Assembly: GCF_019599275.1 (NCBI RefSeq)
Contig: NZ_JAHZTD010000001.1
Span: 1,240,001 to 1,304,000, forward strand
Direction of reading: 5' to 3'
DNA from: Hymenobacter sp. HSC-4F20
GTDB taxonomy: Bacteria > Bacteroidota > Bacteroidia > Cytophagales > Hymenobacteraceae
Length of the DNA stretch: 64,000 bases
Shown: in pieces, positions 1 through 8,072 of the stretch
How the letters are laid out: each line of letters starts with the position of its first letter
How positions within the stretch are numbered: position 1 is the stretch's first letter
The notes under the pieces: generated by a model
Databases searched by the model: none
What the model saw: the letters and a program-made list of their open reading frames with translations, nothing else
What the model was told of the DNA's origin: nothing
Position numbers and translations under genes: made by a program

Positions 1-584
1 AGGTCCTGCACCGAAATCAGCTTGAGGCCCCACTTGGTGGCTACCTCGCGCAACTCCGGCAACCGGGCCATTTCGCCGTCTTCGCGCAGAATTTCCACCA
101 GCACCCCCGCCGGCTCAAAACCAGCCAGCCGGGCCAGGTCGATGGCTGCTTCGGTGTGGCCGGCCCGGCGCAGCACGCCTTCCTTGCGGGCTTTCAGGGG
201 GAAGATGTGGCCCGGCTTGCCCAGCTCCTCGGGCTTGGTTTCCGGGTCGATGAGGGCGAGGATGGTCTTCGAGCGGTCGGAAGCGGAAATACCAGTCGTT
301 ACGCCATTCTTGAGCAGGTCGATGCTGACGGTGAAGGGCGTGGAGTGCAGCGCCGTATTGCGGCCGACCATCAACTCCAGGCCCAGCTCTTCGCACCGCT
401 GCTCAATGAGCGGGGCGCACACCAAGCCGCGGCCGTGGGTGGCCATAAAATTGATGACTTCGGGGGTGGCACAACGGGCGGCGCAGATAAAGTCGCCTTC
501 GTTTTCACGGTCTTCGTCGTCCACAACTACCACTACCTTTCCGGCGCGGATATCGGCAATGGCGTCTTCGATGGAATCCAGCAT
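1..584 (-). CDS. ribB: 3,4-dihydroxy-2-butanone 4-phosphate synthase (RibB domain), C-terminus beyond window
   Basis: This is the first step of the xylulose-type branch of riboflavin synthesis: ribulose 5-phosphate to dihydroxybutanone phosphate plus formate, in the cytoplasm. The acidic active-site loop [11 protein letters not shown] lies at residues 21-31. Further on are [10 protein letters not shown] and [16 protein letters not shown], both typical of RibB. The start is the ATG at 584, which gives the family N-terminus MLDSIEDAI; the frame stays open upstream but has no other ATG. About 194 residues are visible and the frame runs off the window, so I cannot tell whether this is RibB alone or a RibBA fusion with GTP cyclohydrolase II, which is common in Bacteroidota. 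I see no FMN-riboswitch-like structure upstream. Confidence 0.93.
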   Translation of the reverse strand, partial: MLDSIEDAIADIRAGKVVVVVDDEDRENEGDFICAARCATPEVINFMATHGRGLVCAPLIEQRCEELGLELMVGRNTALHSTPFTVSIDLLKNGVTTGISASDRSKTILALIDPETKPEELGKPGHIFPLKARKEGVLRRAGHTEAAIDLARLAGFEPAGVLVEILREDGEMARLPELREVATKWGLKLISVQD

Positions 585-778
585 GAATAGCGGATATAAA
601 CAGATGAATTGGATTTCGCGGGGCTGTTCCGGCAGGAACAAGTACGAAGCTGCTGCTACAACCAGCAACGGCCGCCCGAAGTTACGAAAGGTGAGATGGT
701 GAAATAAGGAACGGGTGAGTTTGCCGCTCTGTCTGCGCACTCAGCGCCAGTGGAACGGCAACCTCACCTGTTGGCTGC

Positions 779-1591
779 CTACTCCTTCGCCAGCTCCGTG
801 GCCCGGTGCTGGGCGGCCTTGATGCCGGCCGAGAGGGTTTCGGCGAGTTGGCCGGCGCGGAACTCGCGCAGGGCAGCTTCGGTGGTGCCGCCCTTGGAGG
901 CTACGGCGGCAATCAGCTCGTCGGGGGTTTTGTCGGAGGTGTTGAGCAGGTGGTAGGCCCCGAGCATGGTTTGCTTCACCAGCAGCCCGGCCACCGACTC
1001 GGAAAAGCCCAACTCCTGCCCGGCCCGCATCATGGCCTGCACAATGTAATAGAAGTAGGCCGGCCCGCTCCCACTCACGGCCGTTACGGCGTCGAGCAGA
1101 CTTTCATCCTCCAGAAAAATAGAGCGGCCGGTGGCATTGAGCAGGTTCTCGACCTGGTGCAGGCGGCTGCGCTCTACCTCCGGCGCAGCCGAAAACCCGG
1201 TGATGCCCATGCCCAGCAGGGCTGGCGTATTAGGCATGGCCCGCAGCACCTGCTGGTGGCCCAGCTCCCGCTGCAGCCGCCCAATGGGAATACCGGCCAT
1301 GATGGAAACCACCACCTGCCCGGGCTGCACTACCTGGCGTAGCTCTTCGGCTACCTTGCCAAAATCCTGGGGCTTCACAGCTACCAGCACTACATCATAA
1401 GTGCCCACGGCCGCCGTCAGCTCGGCCGTCGGTAAGCCGGGATGAGCTGCGGCCAAGCGTTGGCAGTGCGCCTGGTGGCGGCCGAGCAGCAGCAAATCAG
1501 GACGGGCCACCAGGTCATAGTGCAGAAAGGCTTTGGCGAAGGCCATGCCCATATTTCCACAGCCCAGGATGGCAATGCGCAGGGTTTTCAT
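779..1591 (-). CDS. proC: Pyrroline-5-carboxylate reductase
   Basis: It reduces 1-pyrroline-5-carboxylate to proline with NAD(P)H, the last step of proline synthesis. The 270-residue length is normal. The N-terminal Rossmann motif reads ILGCGNMG, the middle contains VSIMAGIP and AMPNTPA, and the C-terminal dimerisation domain has the ProC signature with SGSGPAYFYY followed by SKGGTTEAAL. I chose the ATG at 1591 (MKTLRIAILG) over an upstream in-frame start because the Rossmann strand then begins right after the start, as in the family. It stands alone between ribB and a glycosyltransferase operon, all on the minus strand. Confidence 0.95.
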   Translation of the reverse strand: MKTLRIAILGCGNMGMAFAKAFLHYDLVARPDLLLLGRHQAHCQRLAAAHPGLPTAELTAAVGTYDVVLVAVKPQDFGKVAEELRQVVQPGQVVVSIMAGIPIGRLQRELGHQQVLRAMPNTPALLGMGITGFSAAPEVERSRLHQVENLLNATGRSIFLEDESLLDAVTAVSGSGPAYFYYIVQAMMRAGQELGFSESVAGLLVKQTMLGAYHLLNTSDKTPDELIAAVASKGGTTEAALREFRAGQLAETLSAGIKAAQHRATELAKE

Positions 1592-1702
1592 GCGTGGCAG
1601 AGGTAGTGAGGCAGTAAGTAACAAAATCTACCCGGGTCCTGCAGAATACGGAAGCAAAGGAGAACCGCATTCCGCTTTCGGATTTACTTCCTCGGCTCTG
1701 CC

Positions 1703-2908
1703 TTACCGCTTATGCTGAAAGCGTTGGGTAGGCTCCCAGACGGTGGTTTTCACCCCACCTAAAAAACGCCAGAGCCCCAGCAGTAGCGCCGCATTCATGC
1801 CGTAGAAGTGAGTAATAAAGCGCAGCAGGCGCGAATGCACCCCCACGCGGTGTAGGGCGCCATCGAGCAGCAGCAGCAGCGGGGCGCCTACCTGCCCCAG
1901 CAGCAGCAGCTGGTAGAACCAGCCGGCCCCGCGCGCTACCAGCACCACGTTGCACAGCAGCATGAGCAGTAACAGCAAGGGCGTAAGCCAGCGCAGCACT
2001 TTGTGTGACCAGTAGGCGAAGCTCAGGCCCCGCCAGGGCGGCCACAGCAGGTGCCGGAAAGCCACCAGGTTCTGGAAGTTGCCGGTGGAAATGCGGGCCT
2101 TGCGCCGGAACTCCTCCGGCAGCTTGTCCGACACGTCTTCGTGGCAAATGGCATCCAGCTCGTTGATGGCTTGGTAGCCGTCCTGAAGCACGGCCATTGA
2201 GATAAAAAAGTCATCGACGATAAAGGAGCGTGGGGCCGGGTGGTAGCAGCTCCGGCGCACGGCAAAGCAGCCTCCGAAGGCCCCCATCATGGCGCCCCAC
2301 ACGATGCCTTCCTGGTATTTGATCTGGTTTTCGCGCTTCAGATAGGCTTTTTCCTGACCCGAAATGCCGGCGGGACGGTGGTCGAGGTTGAGGATATGGC
2401 CTCCTACCTGCCCGATGCCAGGATTACGAAAGTGCTTGACGAGGTGATAGAGCGTATCGGGGGTGAAAAACACGTTGGCGTCGGTGAGTACCAACACCGG
2501 GGCGGTAGCCTCAGCTGACAGCGCCTCCATCACGCCGGGCTTGCCCGTGCGCTGATGGAAGGGCCGGAACTGCAGGCCGGGATGCTCGGCTGCCAAGCGT
2601 TGTACCAGCGCATTGGTCTGGTCCCGGGAATTATCGGAGCCAATGTAGAAGGTAAGCTTGTCGAGGGGGTAGGTGGTAGTGAACGTAGAGCGAATCTTTT
2701 CTTCTATCACTTGCTCCTCGTTGTAGACGGCCAGCAGCACATCGATGCGGGGCAGGTCGGGGTCGGTGCGGAGGTAAACCTGCTGGTTTTGCCGCCGCCC
2801 GCGGGCCAGGCGGGCCAGCAGCAGCGGGAACAGCACGTAGGTGTGCGCCACCAGCAACAGGCTGCCCCAAAGCACTGCCGCTACCAGAACATCAACGAGT
2901 GGCGGCAC
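1703..2908 (-). CDS. Membrane-associated family 2 glycosyltransferase
   Basis: A processive-type GT2 of 401 residues. An N-terminal membrane segment (about residues 5-30) is followed by a GT-A domain with DVLLAVYNEEQVIEEKI, a DxD-like LTDANVFF and a late acidic motif at DAICHEDVSDK. Three or four hydrophobic C-terminal segments follow. It probably transfers a sugar from a nucleotide donor at the inner face of the cytoplasmic membrane; donor and acceptor cannot be read from sequence. It starts with GTG at 2908 and overlaps the upstream glycosyltransferase by 17 bp, so the two are translated from one operon, probably for a surface polysaccharide or glycolipid. Confidence 0.85.
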   Translation of the reverse strand: MPPLVDVLVAAVLWGSLLLVAHTYVLFPLLLARLARGRRQNQQVYLRTDPDLPRIDVLLAVYNEEQVIEEKIRSTFTTTYPLDKLTFYIGSDNSRDQTNALVQRLAAEHPGLQFRPFHQRTGKPGVMEALSAEATAPVLVLTDANVFFTPDTLYHLVKHFRNPGIGQVGGHILNLDHRPAGISGQEKAYLKRENQIKYQEGIVWGAMMGAFGGCFAVRRSCYHPAPRSFIVDDFFISMAVLQDGYQAINELDAICHEDVSDKLPEEFRRKARISTGNFQNLVAFRHLLWPPWRGLSFAYWSHKVLRWLTPLLLLLMLLCNVVLVARGAGWFYQLLLLGQVGAPLLLLLDGALHRVGVHSRLLRFITHFYGMNAALLLGLWRFLGGVKTTVWEPTQRFQHKR

Positions 2909-4118
2909 GGTGCTGGGGCATCAGGATGGCATACAGGTCCAGGAAGCTTTCCACCACCCGGCGGTTGTCGTAGAGGCGGGCAATGGTGCGGGCGGCCTCC
3001 TGGCCAATGTCCTGCTGCTGCAGTTCCCCGCGGTAGTAGCGTCCCAGACGCTCCACCCACTCCGAGGGCTCGTCGCAGAGCACAATATCAACCGTGTCGC
3101 GCACGTGGATGCCCTCTGAGCCCAGGCCCGTACTAATGATGCACTTGCCCAGGGCCATGCCTTCAATGATCTTGATGCGCATGCCGCCCCCGCTTAGCAG
3201 GGGCACCAGCATCACCTCGTACTGCTGCATAAACCGGGCGGCCGACTCCACGAAGCCGTGCACCGTCACGCCGGGCAAGCTGAGGTTACGAATATGGGCG
3301 GGCGTTTCCTTGCCGGCAATGTGCAGCTCCAGTTCGGGGTACAGGGCCCGGGCCTGGGGCCACACCTCCCGCAGAAACCAGTCAACGCCTTCCTGGTTTG
3401 GGAGCCAGTCCAGGGAGCCAATCATAAACAGGGTGCGCGGCCGGGGCTGCACGGCCGGGTCCCGTTGAAAGCGGTTGAGGTCGACGCCGGCGGGTACAAA
3501 GACCACAGGCTCCTGGCAGCCCAGCAGGCGCAGGCGGCGCTGGTCGGGCTCGGTAATGGCGGCTACGGCATCGAAACGCGGCAGCGTACGGTGTTCGAAA
3601 CGCCGCAGCCGGCGGGCCAGGTGGGTGAGGTAGAGCCGCTTGAGCGGATGTCGCTCCCGCTCGGCCAGCATCTGCCAGATGGTGTATTCCACATTATGAG
3701 CCCGCAGCACTACGGGCACGCCTGGGGCCAGGCGCTTCACTGCGTCCACGTACCACGACACCAGCCCGCCTTCCACCTGAATAACATCAATAGGTTCGGT
3801 GCGCAGCAGCTCCTGGAGCTGGGCCTCCACGGCCGCACTCACGAAGCGCTCAATGTTGTAGGGCAGCTCACTGAAGAGCAGGTTACGCAGGGCCTTCACG
3901 GGCGAAAGGCGCGTATCCACGTCCACGGCCACCAAGCGCACCAGCGGGCCCAGGTGGTCAAGCACGTCGGTGGGCTGGTAGTGCTTGGGCGTGTTCAGGG
4001 CCAGCACGGTTACCCGGTGCCCGGCCCGGCTCAGGCCCGCCGTTACATCGTACATGGCAATGGCCCCGCCATCGGTGGGCGGATACGGAACGCGCGGACA
4101 GAGCTGGAGAATATGCAC
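2892..4118 (-). CDS. Family 4 glycosyltransferase
   Basis: A GT-B fold enzyme of 408 residues. The N-terminal domain begins HILQLCPRVPYPPTDGGAIAMYD, a GT4 acceptor-side glycine loop. The C-terminal donor domain has FMIGSLDWLPNQEG, then GVTVHGFVE and the nucleotide-sugar motif GGGMRIKIIEGMALGKCIIST. It would use a nucleotide-activated sugar in the cytoplasm with retention of configuration. The start is GTG at 4118. It is the first gene of a two-gene operon with the overlapping GT2 gene, and a TAnnTTTG promoter element lies just upstream on the same strand. Confidence 0.87.
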   Translation of the reverse strand: MHILQLCPRVPYPPTDGGAIAMYDVTAGLSRAGHRVTVLALNTPKHYQPTDVLDHLGPLVRLVAVDVDTRLSPVKALRNLLFSELPYNIERFVSAAVEAQLQELLRTEPIDVIQVEGGLVSWYVDAVKRLAPGVPVVLRAHNVEYTIWQMLAERERHPLKRLYLTHLARRLRRFEHRTLPRFDAVAAITEPDQRRLRLLGCQEPVVFVPAGVDLNRFQRDPAVQPRPRTLFMIGSLDWLPNQEGVDWFLREVWPQARALYPELELHIAGKETPAHIRNLSLPGVTVHGFVESAARFMQQYEVMLVPLLSGGGMRIKIIEGMALGKCIISTGLGSEGIHVRDTVDIVLCDEPSEWVERLGRYYRGELQQQDIGQEAARTIARLYDNRRVVESFLDLYAILMPQHRAATR

Positions 4119-4142
4119 AGACGGAAAGCAGGGTTAGCGCGG

Positions 4143-4150
4143 CAAAGCTA
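4143..4150 (-). promoter_or_regulatory. Bacteroidota -7 promoter element for the glycosyltransferase operon
   Basis: On the minus strand this reads TAGCTTTG, matching TAnnTTTG. It lies 25 bp upstream of the GTG start at 4118. No convincing TTTG -33 element was found at the expected spacing. Confidence 0.5.
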
Positions 4151-4329
4151 CGAATGTCGGCAGTAGAACCACAGGCCGGTGGCGGGGCCGGTAGGGCGAA
4201 GCTACCGCTTCCTACCGCGCTGCACGAGGCGCACTCGGACTGCACGGCATCAGCTACGAGTTGGGCAGCGGGACACGGCCCCGGCGGCGGACCAGCAGCC
4301 AGAGCGGCGCAGGAGGCAGCCAAAGGGCG

Positions 4330-5412
4330 CTACCCTACCTGCCGAAACTGGTCGAGTAGGCTGATAATCTGCGCGTCAGTACCCAGAAATAGTAGCACGT
4401 CGCCGGGGTCGGGTACAGTATCGGCGGCGGGGCTAACGGTGAAGCCGCCTACCTGGTGCTTGAGGCCGATAACGGTGGCTCCGGTGCGCGAACGGATATC
4501 CAGCTCGCGGATGCTGCGCCCGCGCCACTCCGGCCGTAATTCCTCGTAGCGCAGCTCTTCCAGGCGCAGCTTGTTGGGCCCCAGGCCCGAAATCATGTCC
4601 AGAAACCGAATTACCTCGGGCCGGGTAATGAGGTTGGCCATGTGGGAGCCCCCAATCTCATCGGGCATTACCACCGAGTCGGCGCCGGCGCGCAGCAGCT
4701 TGGGTTCCGAGCTTTTGAGGCTAGCCCGCGCAATGATGGTAATGTCGGGGCTTAGCTCGCGGGCCGTGAGGGCCACAAACACGTTGTCGGCGTCCTTGGG
4801 CAAGGCGGTGATGAGGGCCCGGGCCCGGGCCACGCCGGCAGCGCGCAGGGTTTCGTCGAGGGTGGCGTCGCCGAAAACGGCCGGAATAGCCTCGCCCGTG
4901 GCGTCGGTGTCTTCCTTCACCAGGGCCTCGTTTTGCTCTACCACCACCACATCGGCCCCGCTGGCGCGCAGCTCGTGGTAGGCTTTGCGGCCATTGCGCC
5001 CAAAGCCGCAGACGATAACGTGGCCCGCGTACCCGCGGATGGCCTGGTCGTTGCGCAGCATAGAAAACATGGTTCGCAGGCCCCCGTCGAAGATGTAGGT
5101 GGTGAGCACCGACAACAGGTAGGCCAGCATTAAGAGGTTAAAGAAAATGTACAACGACACGAATAGCCGCCCGGGCGGCGACAACGGGTGCAACTCCCCG
5201 AAGCCTACCGTCGAGACGGTTATCATGGTCATGTAGAAGGCATCAACAAACGTGAATTTCTCAATCCACATAAAGCCGACTACCCCCACGGCAAAGCTGA
5301 ACGCCGTGAGTACCAGCGCTCCTACAAACCGGCTGAGGTTAAAACGGTGCCAGATGTCGCGCACGTAGCGCAGGGCATTTGAGCGCAGCGGTGGAGATAG
5401 GGATTCGGGCAT
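4330..5412 (-). CDS. Two-TM potassium channel with cytosolic RCK (TrkA-N/TrkA-C) domain
   Basis: A MthK-like K+ channel of 360 residues. Two membrane helices (about residues 25-48 and 85-110) flank the pore loop MITVSTVGFGE, whose TVGFG is a variant of the K+ filter TVGYG. The RCK Rossmann fold follows (VIVCGFGRNGRKAYHEL, ending in EQNE and FGDATLDETL), then a TrkA-C domain to the C-terminus. Conductance is presumably gated by ligand binding to the RCK ring. I chose the ATG at 5412 (MPESLSPPL); an in-frame start 17 codons upstream would place the promoter element inside the gene. It is monocistronic. Confidence 0.9.
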   Translation of the reverse strand: MPESLSPPLRSNALRYVRDIWHRFNLSRFVGALVLTAFSFAVGVVGFMWIEKFTFVDAFYMTMITVSTVGFGELHPLSPPGRLFVSLYIFFNLLMLAYLLSVLTTYIFDGGLRTMFSMLRNDQAIRGYAGHVIVCGFGRNGRKAYHELRASGADVVVVEQNEALVKEDTDATGEAIPAVFGDATLDETLRAAGVARARALITALPKDADNVFVALTARELSPDITIIARASLKSSEPKLLRAGADSVVMPDEIGGSHMANLITRPEVIRFLDMISGLGPNKLRLEELRYEELRPEWRGRSIRELDIRSRTGATVIGLKHQVGGFTVSPAADTVPDPGDVLLFLGTDAQIISLLDQFRQVG

Positions 5413-5415
5413 AGC

Positions 5416-5423
5416 CAAAGGTA
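5416..5423 (-). promoter_or_regulatory. -7 promoter element abutting the K+ channel start
   Basis: The minus strand reads TACCTTTG, only three bases upstream of the ATG at 5412. Transcription normally begins a few bases after this element, so the mRNA would be leaderless or nearly so if both element and start are right. Confidence 0.55.
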
Positions 5424-5552
5424 CGCCACCCAGGGTGGGGCTGCCAAATAGAACAGCTGCCAACCCGAATGCCGTGAGGAATCTGGGCTGGCGTCTGGTG
5501 TAGAAAACACCTTCCTCTCGGGGTTGGGGATGCCAACCCGTCCGGGCGGGCC

Positions 5553-7631
5553 CTACATGGCAGCTCGCGGAATAACGGTACCCAGCATATTGGCCAACTG
5601 ATTGTCCATCTGCTTGAGTAACCGGATAGTTTGCAGGTGCTCCATCATGGTAGCATCATCCAACGGATGCCGCAGCGCCTCCAATCGGGTGGCCAACTCC
5701 CGCTCCACGTTGATTTTGTTCAGGCGCAGAATGGCGTTGTCGCAGGCAGTTTGCAGCAGATCCAGCTCCCGGGGCACGTAAATCTGGTGGGTAGTCCAGT
5801 TGGGGCTCAGCTCGTACTTCTCGGTGGCCAGCTCCGCCACCAAGGCGCGAATATCGGAGCGGCCGTGCTGGATGAGGGTGCGCACTTCGGGCCAGCGGCC
5901 CTGGTTTAGCTCCTCCTGGCACAGGTGCAGCAAATCGGCATAAATACCGGTTTTGAAGGGCGTGTCATCAAGCTGCTGCAACAGGTACTGGGCCACGCTT
6001 ACGTCGGGAGCCAAGGGCTGGGGCGAGTACAGCAGCAGCAGGCGCACCACCTCCCGCTCGCACTGCTCCAGCACGTCGGGCACGGGCTCCAGCTCCTCCT
6101 TCGTCATGGTCAGGAGGTCTCCGCCGCCGCCCATCAGGTCTTCGGGCGAGGCACCGTACATCAGGGCCTCGGCTTCCTCCTCCGGGCTCATGGGCCGCGG
6201 GGCCGGGCGCGGCGTAGCCGGCGCCGATGGCCCGCCGCTGGGGGCGGCCCCGCTCCCTACCCCACTCCCACTGCCCGAACTGCCGCCGGCTGCTTTGCCC
6301 GTGGCGTTGCGGACAATCTTGTTGTACTCCGAAATCAGTACCTGCTCATCAATGCTGAAGGCCTGGGAGGTTTGCTGCAAAAACACCTGGCGCTTAATGG
6401 GGTCGGGCACTTTGCCAATGCTTTGCAGCACCTCCCGGATGGCCTCGGCCTTCTTCACCGGGTCCTGGGCGGCCTCGCGGCTTACCAGGTCGGTTTTGAA
6501 CTGGATGAAGTCCTGGCTGGCTTGCTCCAGGTGGTCTTTAAAGCGCTGGTCCCCGACTTTACGGATGTAGGAGTCCGGGTCGTCGCCATCGGGAAAGAGC
6601 ACCACCCGCACGTTCAGGCCGCCTTCCAGCAGCATATCAATGCCGCGCAGCGAAGCCCGAATTCCGGCCGCGTCGCCGTCGTAGAGCACCGTCACGTTAT
6701 CGGTGTAGCGCTTGATAAGGCGAATTTGCCCGTCGGTGAGGGAAGTACCCGACGAGGCCACCACGTTTTTGATGCCGCCCTGGTGCAAACTCAGCACGTC
6801 GAGGTAGCCTTCTACCAGGTAGCACAGCTCCTCCGAGCGGATGGCCTGCCGCCCCTGGTAAAGGCCGTAGAGCACATCGGACTTGTGGTAGATTTCCGAC
6901 TCCGGCGAGTTGAGGTACTTGGCCGTTTTGTCGTTGGGCTTGAGCGTGCGCGCCCCAAACCCAATCACGCGCCCCGACACGTTGTGAATCGGGAACATTA
7001 CGCGGCCCCGAAACCGGTCGTAGCGCCGGCCCGTGTCCTGGCCCTGGTCGTCCTCGCGCCGGATGATGAGGCCGGTTTTTTCCAGGTATTTCTGCTCGAA
7101 GCCTGCCGCCGTGGCCGACTTCAGCAAATCGTCCCACTGGTCGAGGGAGTAGCCCAGCTCGAAGGTTTTGATGGTTGCCTGGTTGAGGCCGCGCTGGCGC
7201 AGGTAGCTCAACCCGATGCCCTGGCCCTCGTCGGTGCTGAGCAGCAGCTTGTGGTAGTGGTCTTTGGCCCAGTTCGAGACGATGAACTGGGAGTCTTTTT
7301 CGTTCTGGGCCAGCTGCTGCTCCGGAGTCTTTTCTTCCTCCTCAACGTCAATGCCGTACTTTTTGGCCAGGTACTTCAGGGCCTCCACGTAGCTGGTGCC
7401 CTCAATGTCCATGATGAACTGCACTACCCCGCCGGCCTTGCCGCAGCCAAAGCACTTGTACAAGCCCTTGGCCGGGGCCACCGAGAAGCTCGGCGATTTT
7501 TCGTGGTGGAAGGGGCAGCAGGCCCACATATTCTGGCCCTTGCGCTTGAGCGACACGAAGTCGCCGACTACCTCCACAATATCGGCGTGGTGGATGATCT
7601 GATCTACGGTTTCTTTCGGAATGCGGGCCAT
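5553..7631 (-). CDS. dnaG: DNA primase
   Basis: It makes RNA primers for DNA replication. In order: a CHC2 zinc-binding domain (CCPFHHEKSPSF then KCFGCGKAGG, residues about 35-65), the catalytic core with YHKSDVLYGL, a TOPRIM domain with CYLVEGYLDVLSLHQ and VTVLYDGDAAGIRA, then a Gly/Ser/Pro-rich linker (about residues 440-485) and a helical C-terminal region that would contact DnaB helicase. At 692 residues it is longer than E. coli DnaG, mainly through the low-complexity linker. The ATG at 7631 (MARIPKETVD) fits the family; the frame continues upstream without similarity. A TACCTTTG promoter lies 8 bp upstream. Confidence 0.96.
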   Translation of the reverse strand: MARIPKETVDQIIHHADIVEVVGDFVSLKRKGQNMWACCPFHHEKSPSFSVAPAKGLYKCFGCGKAGGVVQFIMDIEGTSYVEALKYLAKKYGIDVEEEEKTPEQQLAQNEKDSQFIVSNWAKDHYHKLLLSTDEGQGIGLSYLRQRGLNQATIKTFELGYSLDQWDDLLKSATAAGFEQKYLEKTGLIIRREDDQGQDTGRRYDRFRGRVMFPIHNVSGRVIGFGARTLKPNDKTAKYLNSPESEIYHKSDVLYGLYQGRQAIRSEELCYLVEGYLDVLSLHQGGIKNVVASSGTSLTDGQIRLIKRYTDNVTVLYDGDAAGIRASLRGIDMLLEGGLNVRVVLFPDGDDPDSYIRKVGDQRFKDHLEQASQDFIQFKTDLVSREAAQDPVKKAEAIREVLQSIGKVPDPIKRQVFLQQTSQAFSIDEQVLISEYNKIVRNATGKAAGGSSGSGSGVGSGAAPSGGPSAPATPRPAPRPMSPEEEAEALMYGASPEDLMGGGGDLLTMTKEELEPVPDVLEQCEREVVRLLLLYSPQPLAPDVSVAQYLLQQLDDTPFKTGIYADLLHLCQEELNQGRWPEVRTLIQHGRSDIRALVAELATEKYELSPNWTTHQIYVPRELDLLQTACDNAILRLNKINVERELATRLEALRHPLDDATMMEHLQTIRLLKQMDNQLANMLGTVIPRAAM

Positions 7632-7639
7632 ACTACCCG

Positions 7640-7647
7640 CAAAGGTA
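7640..7647 (-). promoter_or_regulatory. -7 promoter element of dnaG
   Basis: The minus strand reads TACCTTTG, matching TAnnTTTG, ending 8 bp before the ATG at 7631. The predicted leader is only a few bases long. Confidence 0.55.
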
Positions 7648-7753
7648 GGCAGGAAGTAGCGCGAAGCTTCTCCACCTTCAGCACAGGGCTGCCAATCTGC
7701 CCCCAGCATCACGGCCTGCCTAGCTTCTGCTGCCTCTGCTGCTGCGCGCGGGT

Positions 7754-7796
7754 GCTCCGTAGGGCAAGGCAAGGTGTATCCCCTGCCCTACGGAGC
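7754..7796. repeat. Perfect 13-bp inverted repeat (hairpin)
   Basis: The arms GCTCCGTAGGGCA and TGCCCTACGGAGC enclose 17 bases. There is no T-tract on either side, so it is not a textbook terminator. It lies about 120 bp upstream of dnaG and 280 bp downstream of the secreted EreA/Tiki-like gene. Confidence 0.7.
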
Positions 7797-8072
7797 GCCT
7801 AGCCCTGAACGAGTTGAGGTAGCCAGAGGGCTACAGGCTTCGTCGACTGCGGCCGCGTCTTCGCGCAGCATGACCTGCTTCGTAGATCGTAGGATGATTC
7901 GAAAGCTACAGGAGTGGATTAAAACGAACGTCCTGCTGGGCTTGCCGAAGCTCCTATGGCGCCGGCTACCTCTTAGCCGTGAGCAGGGGACGGTAGAGCT
8001 GCTTCGGCAGCGCGGACGCCAGATCGGGCAGGACATACTCAGGCTAGGTATCAGCTATGGCTGTTGTCATGC

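Larger units (their letters stand above)
7632..8072. other. Intergenic region upstream of dnaG with a perfect 13-bp inverted repeat
   Basis: No gene is supported in these 441 bp. It holds the dnaG promoter element, a perfect inverted repeat (GCTCCGTAGGGCA at 7754-7766 and its complement at 7784-7796, 17-base spacer) and a GC-rich remainder whose short open frames match no family I recognise. Confidence 0.6.

Noticed and set aside
22..702. A 226-codon open frame on the plus strand at the window start
   Set aside because: It is antisense to ribB, whose [11 protein letters not shown] motif is clear on the minus strand.
585..778. FMN riboswitch before ribB
   Set aside because: None of the conserved RFN-element stems could be recognised; the region only has GTGAG-type units.
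4180..4215. Imperfect hairpin GGTAG...CTACC between the GT operon and the K+ channel gene
   Set aside because: The stem has a three-base bulge and no T-tract, too weak to call a terminator.
5925..7802. A 625-codon open frame antisense to dnaG
   Set aside because: It mirrors the real primase gene. GC-rich codon use leaves the opposite strand open, and the translation has no domain-like character.
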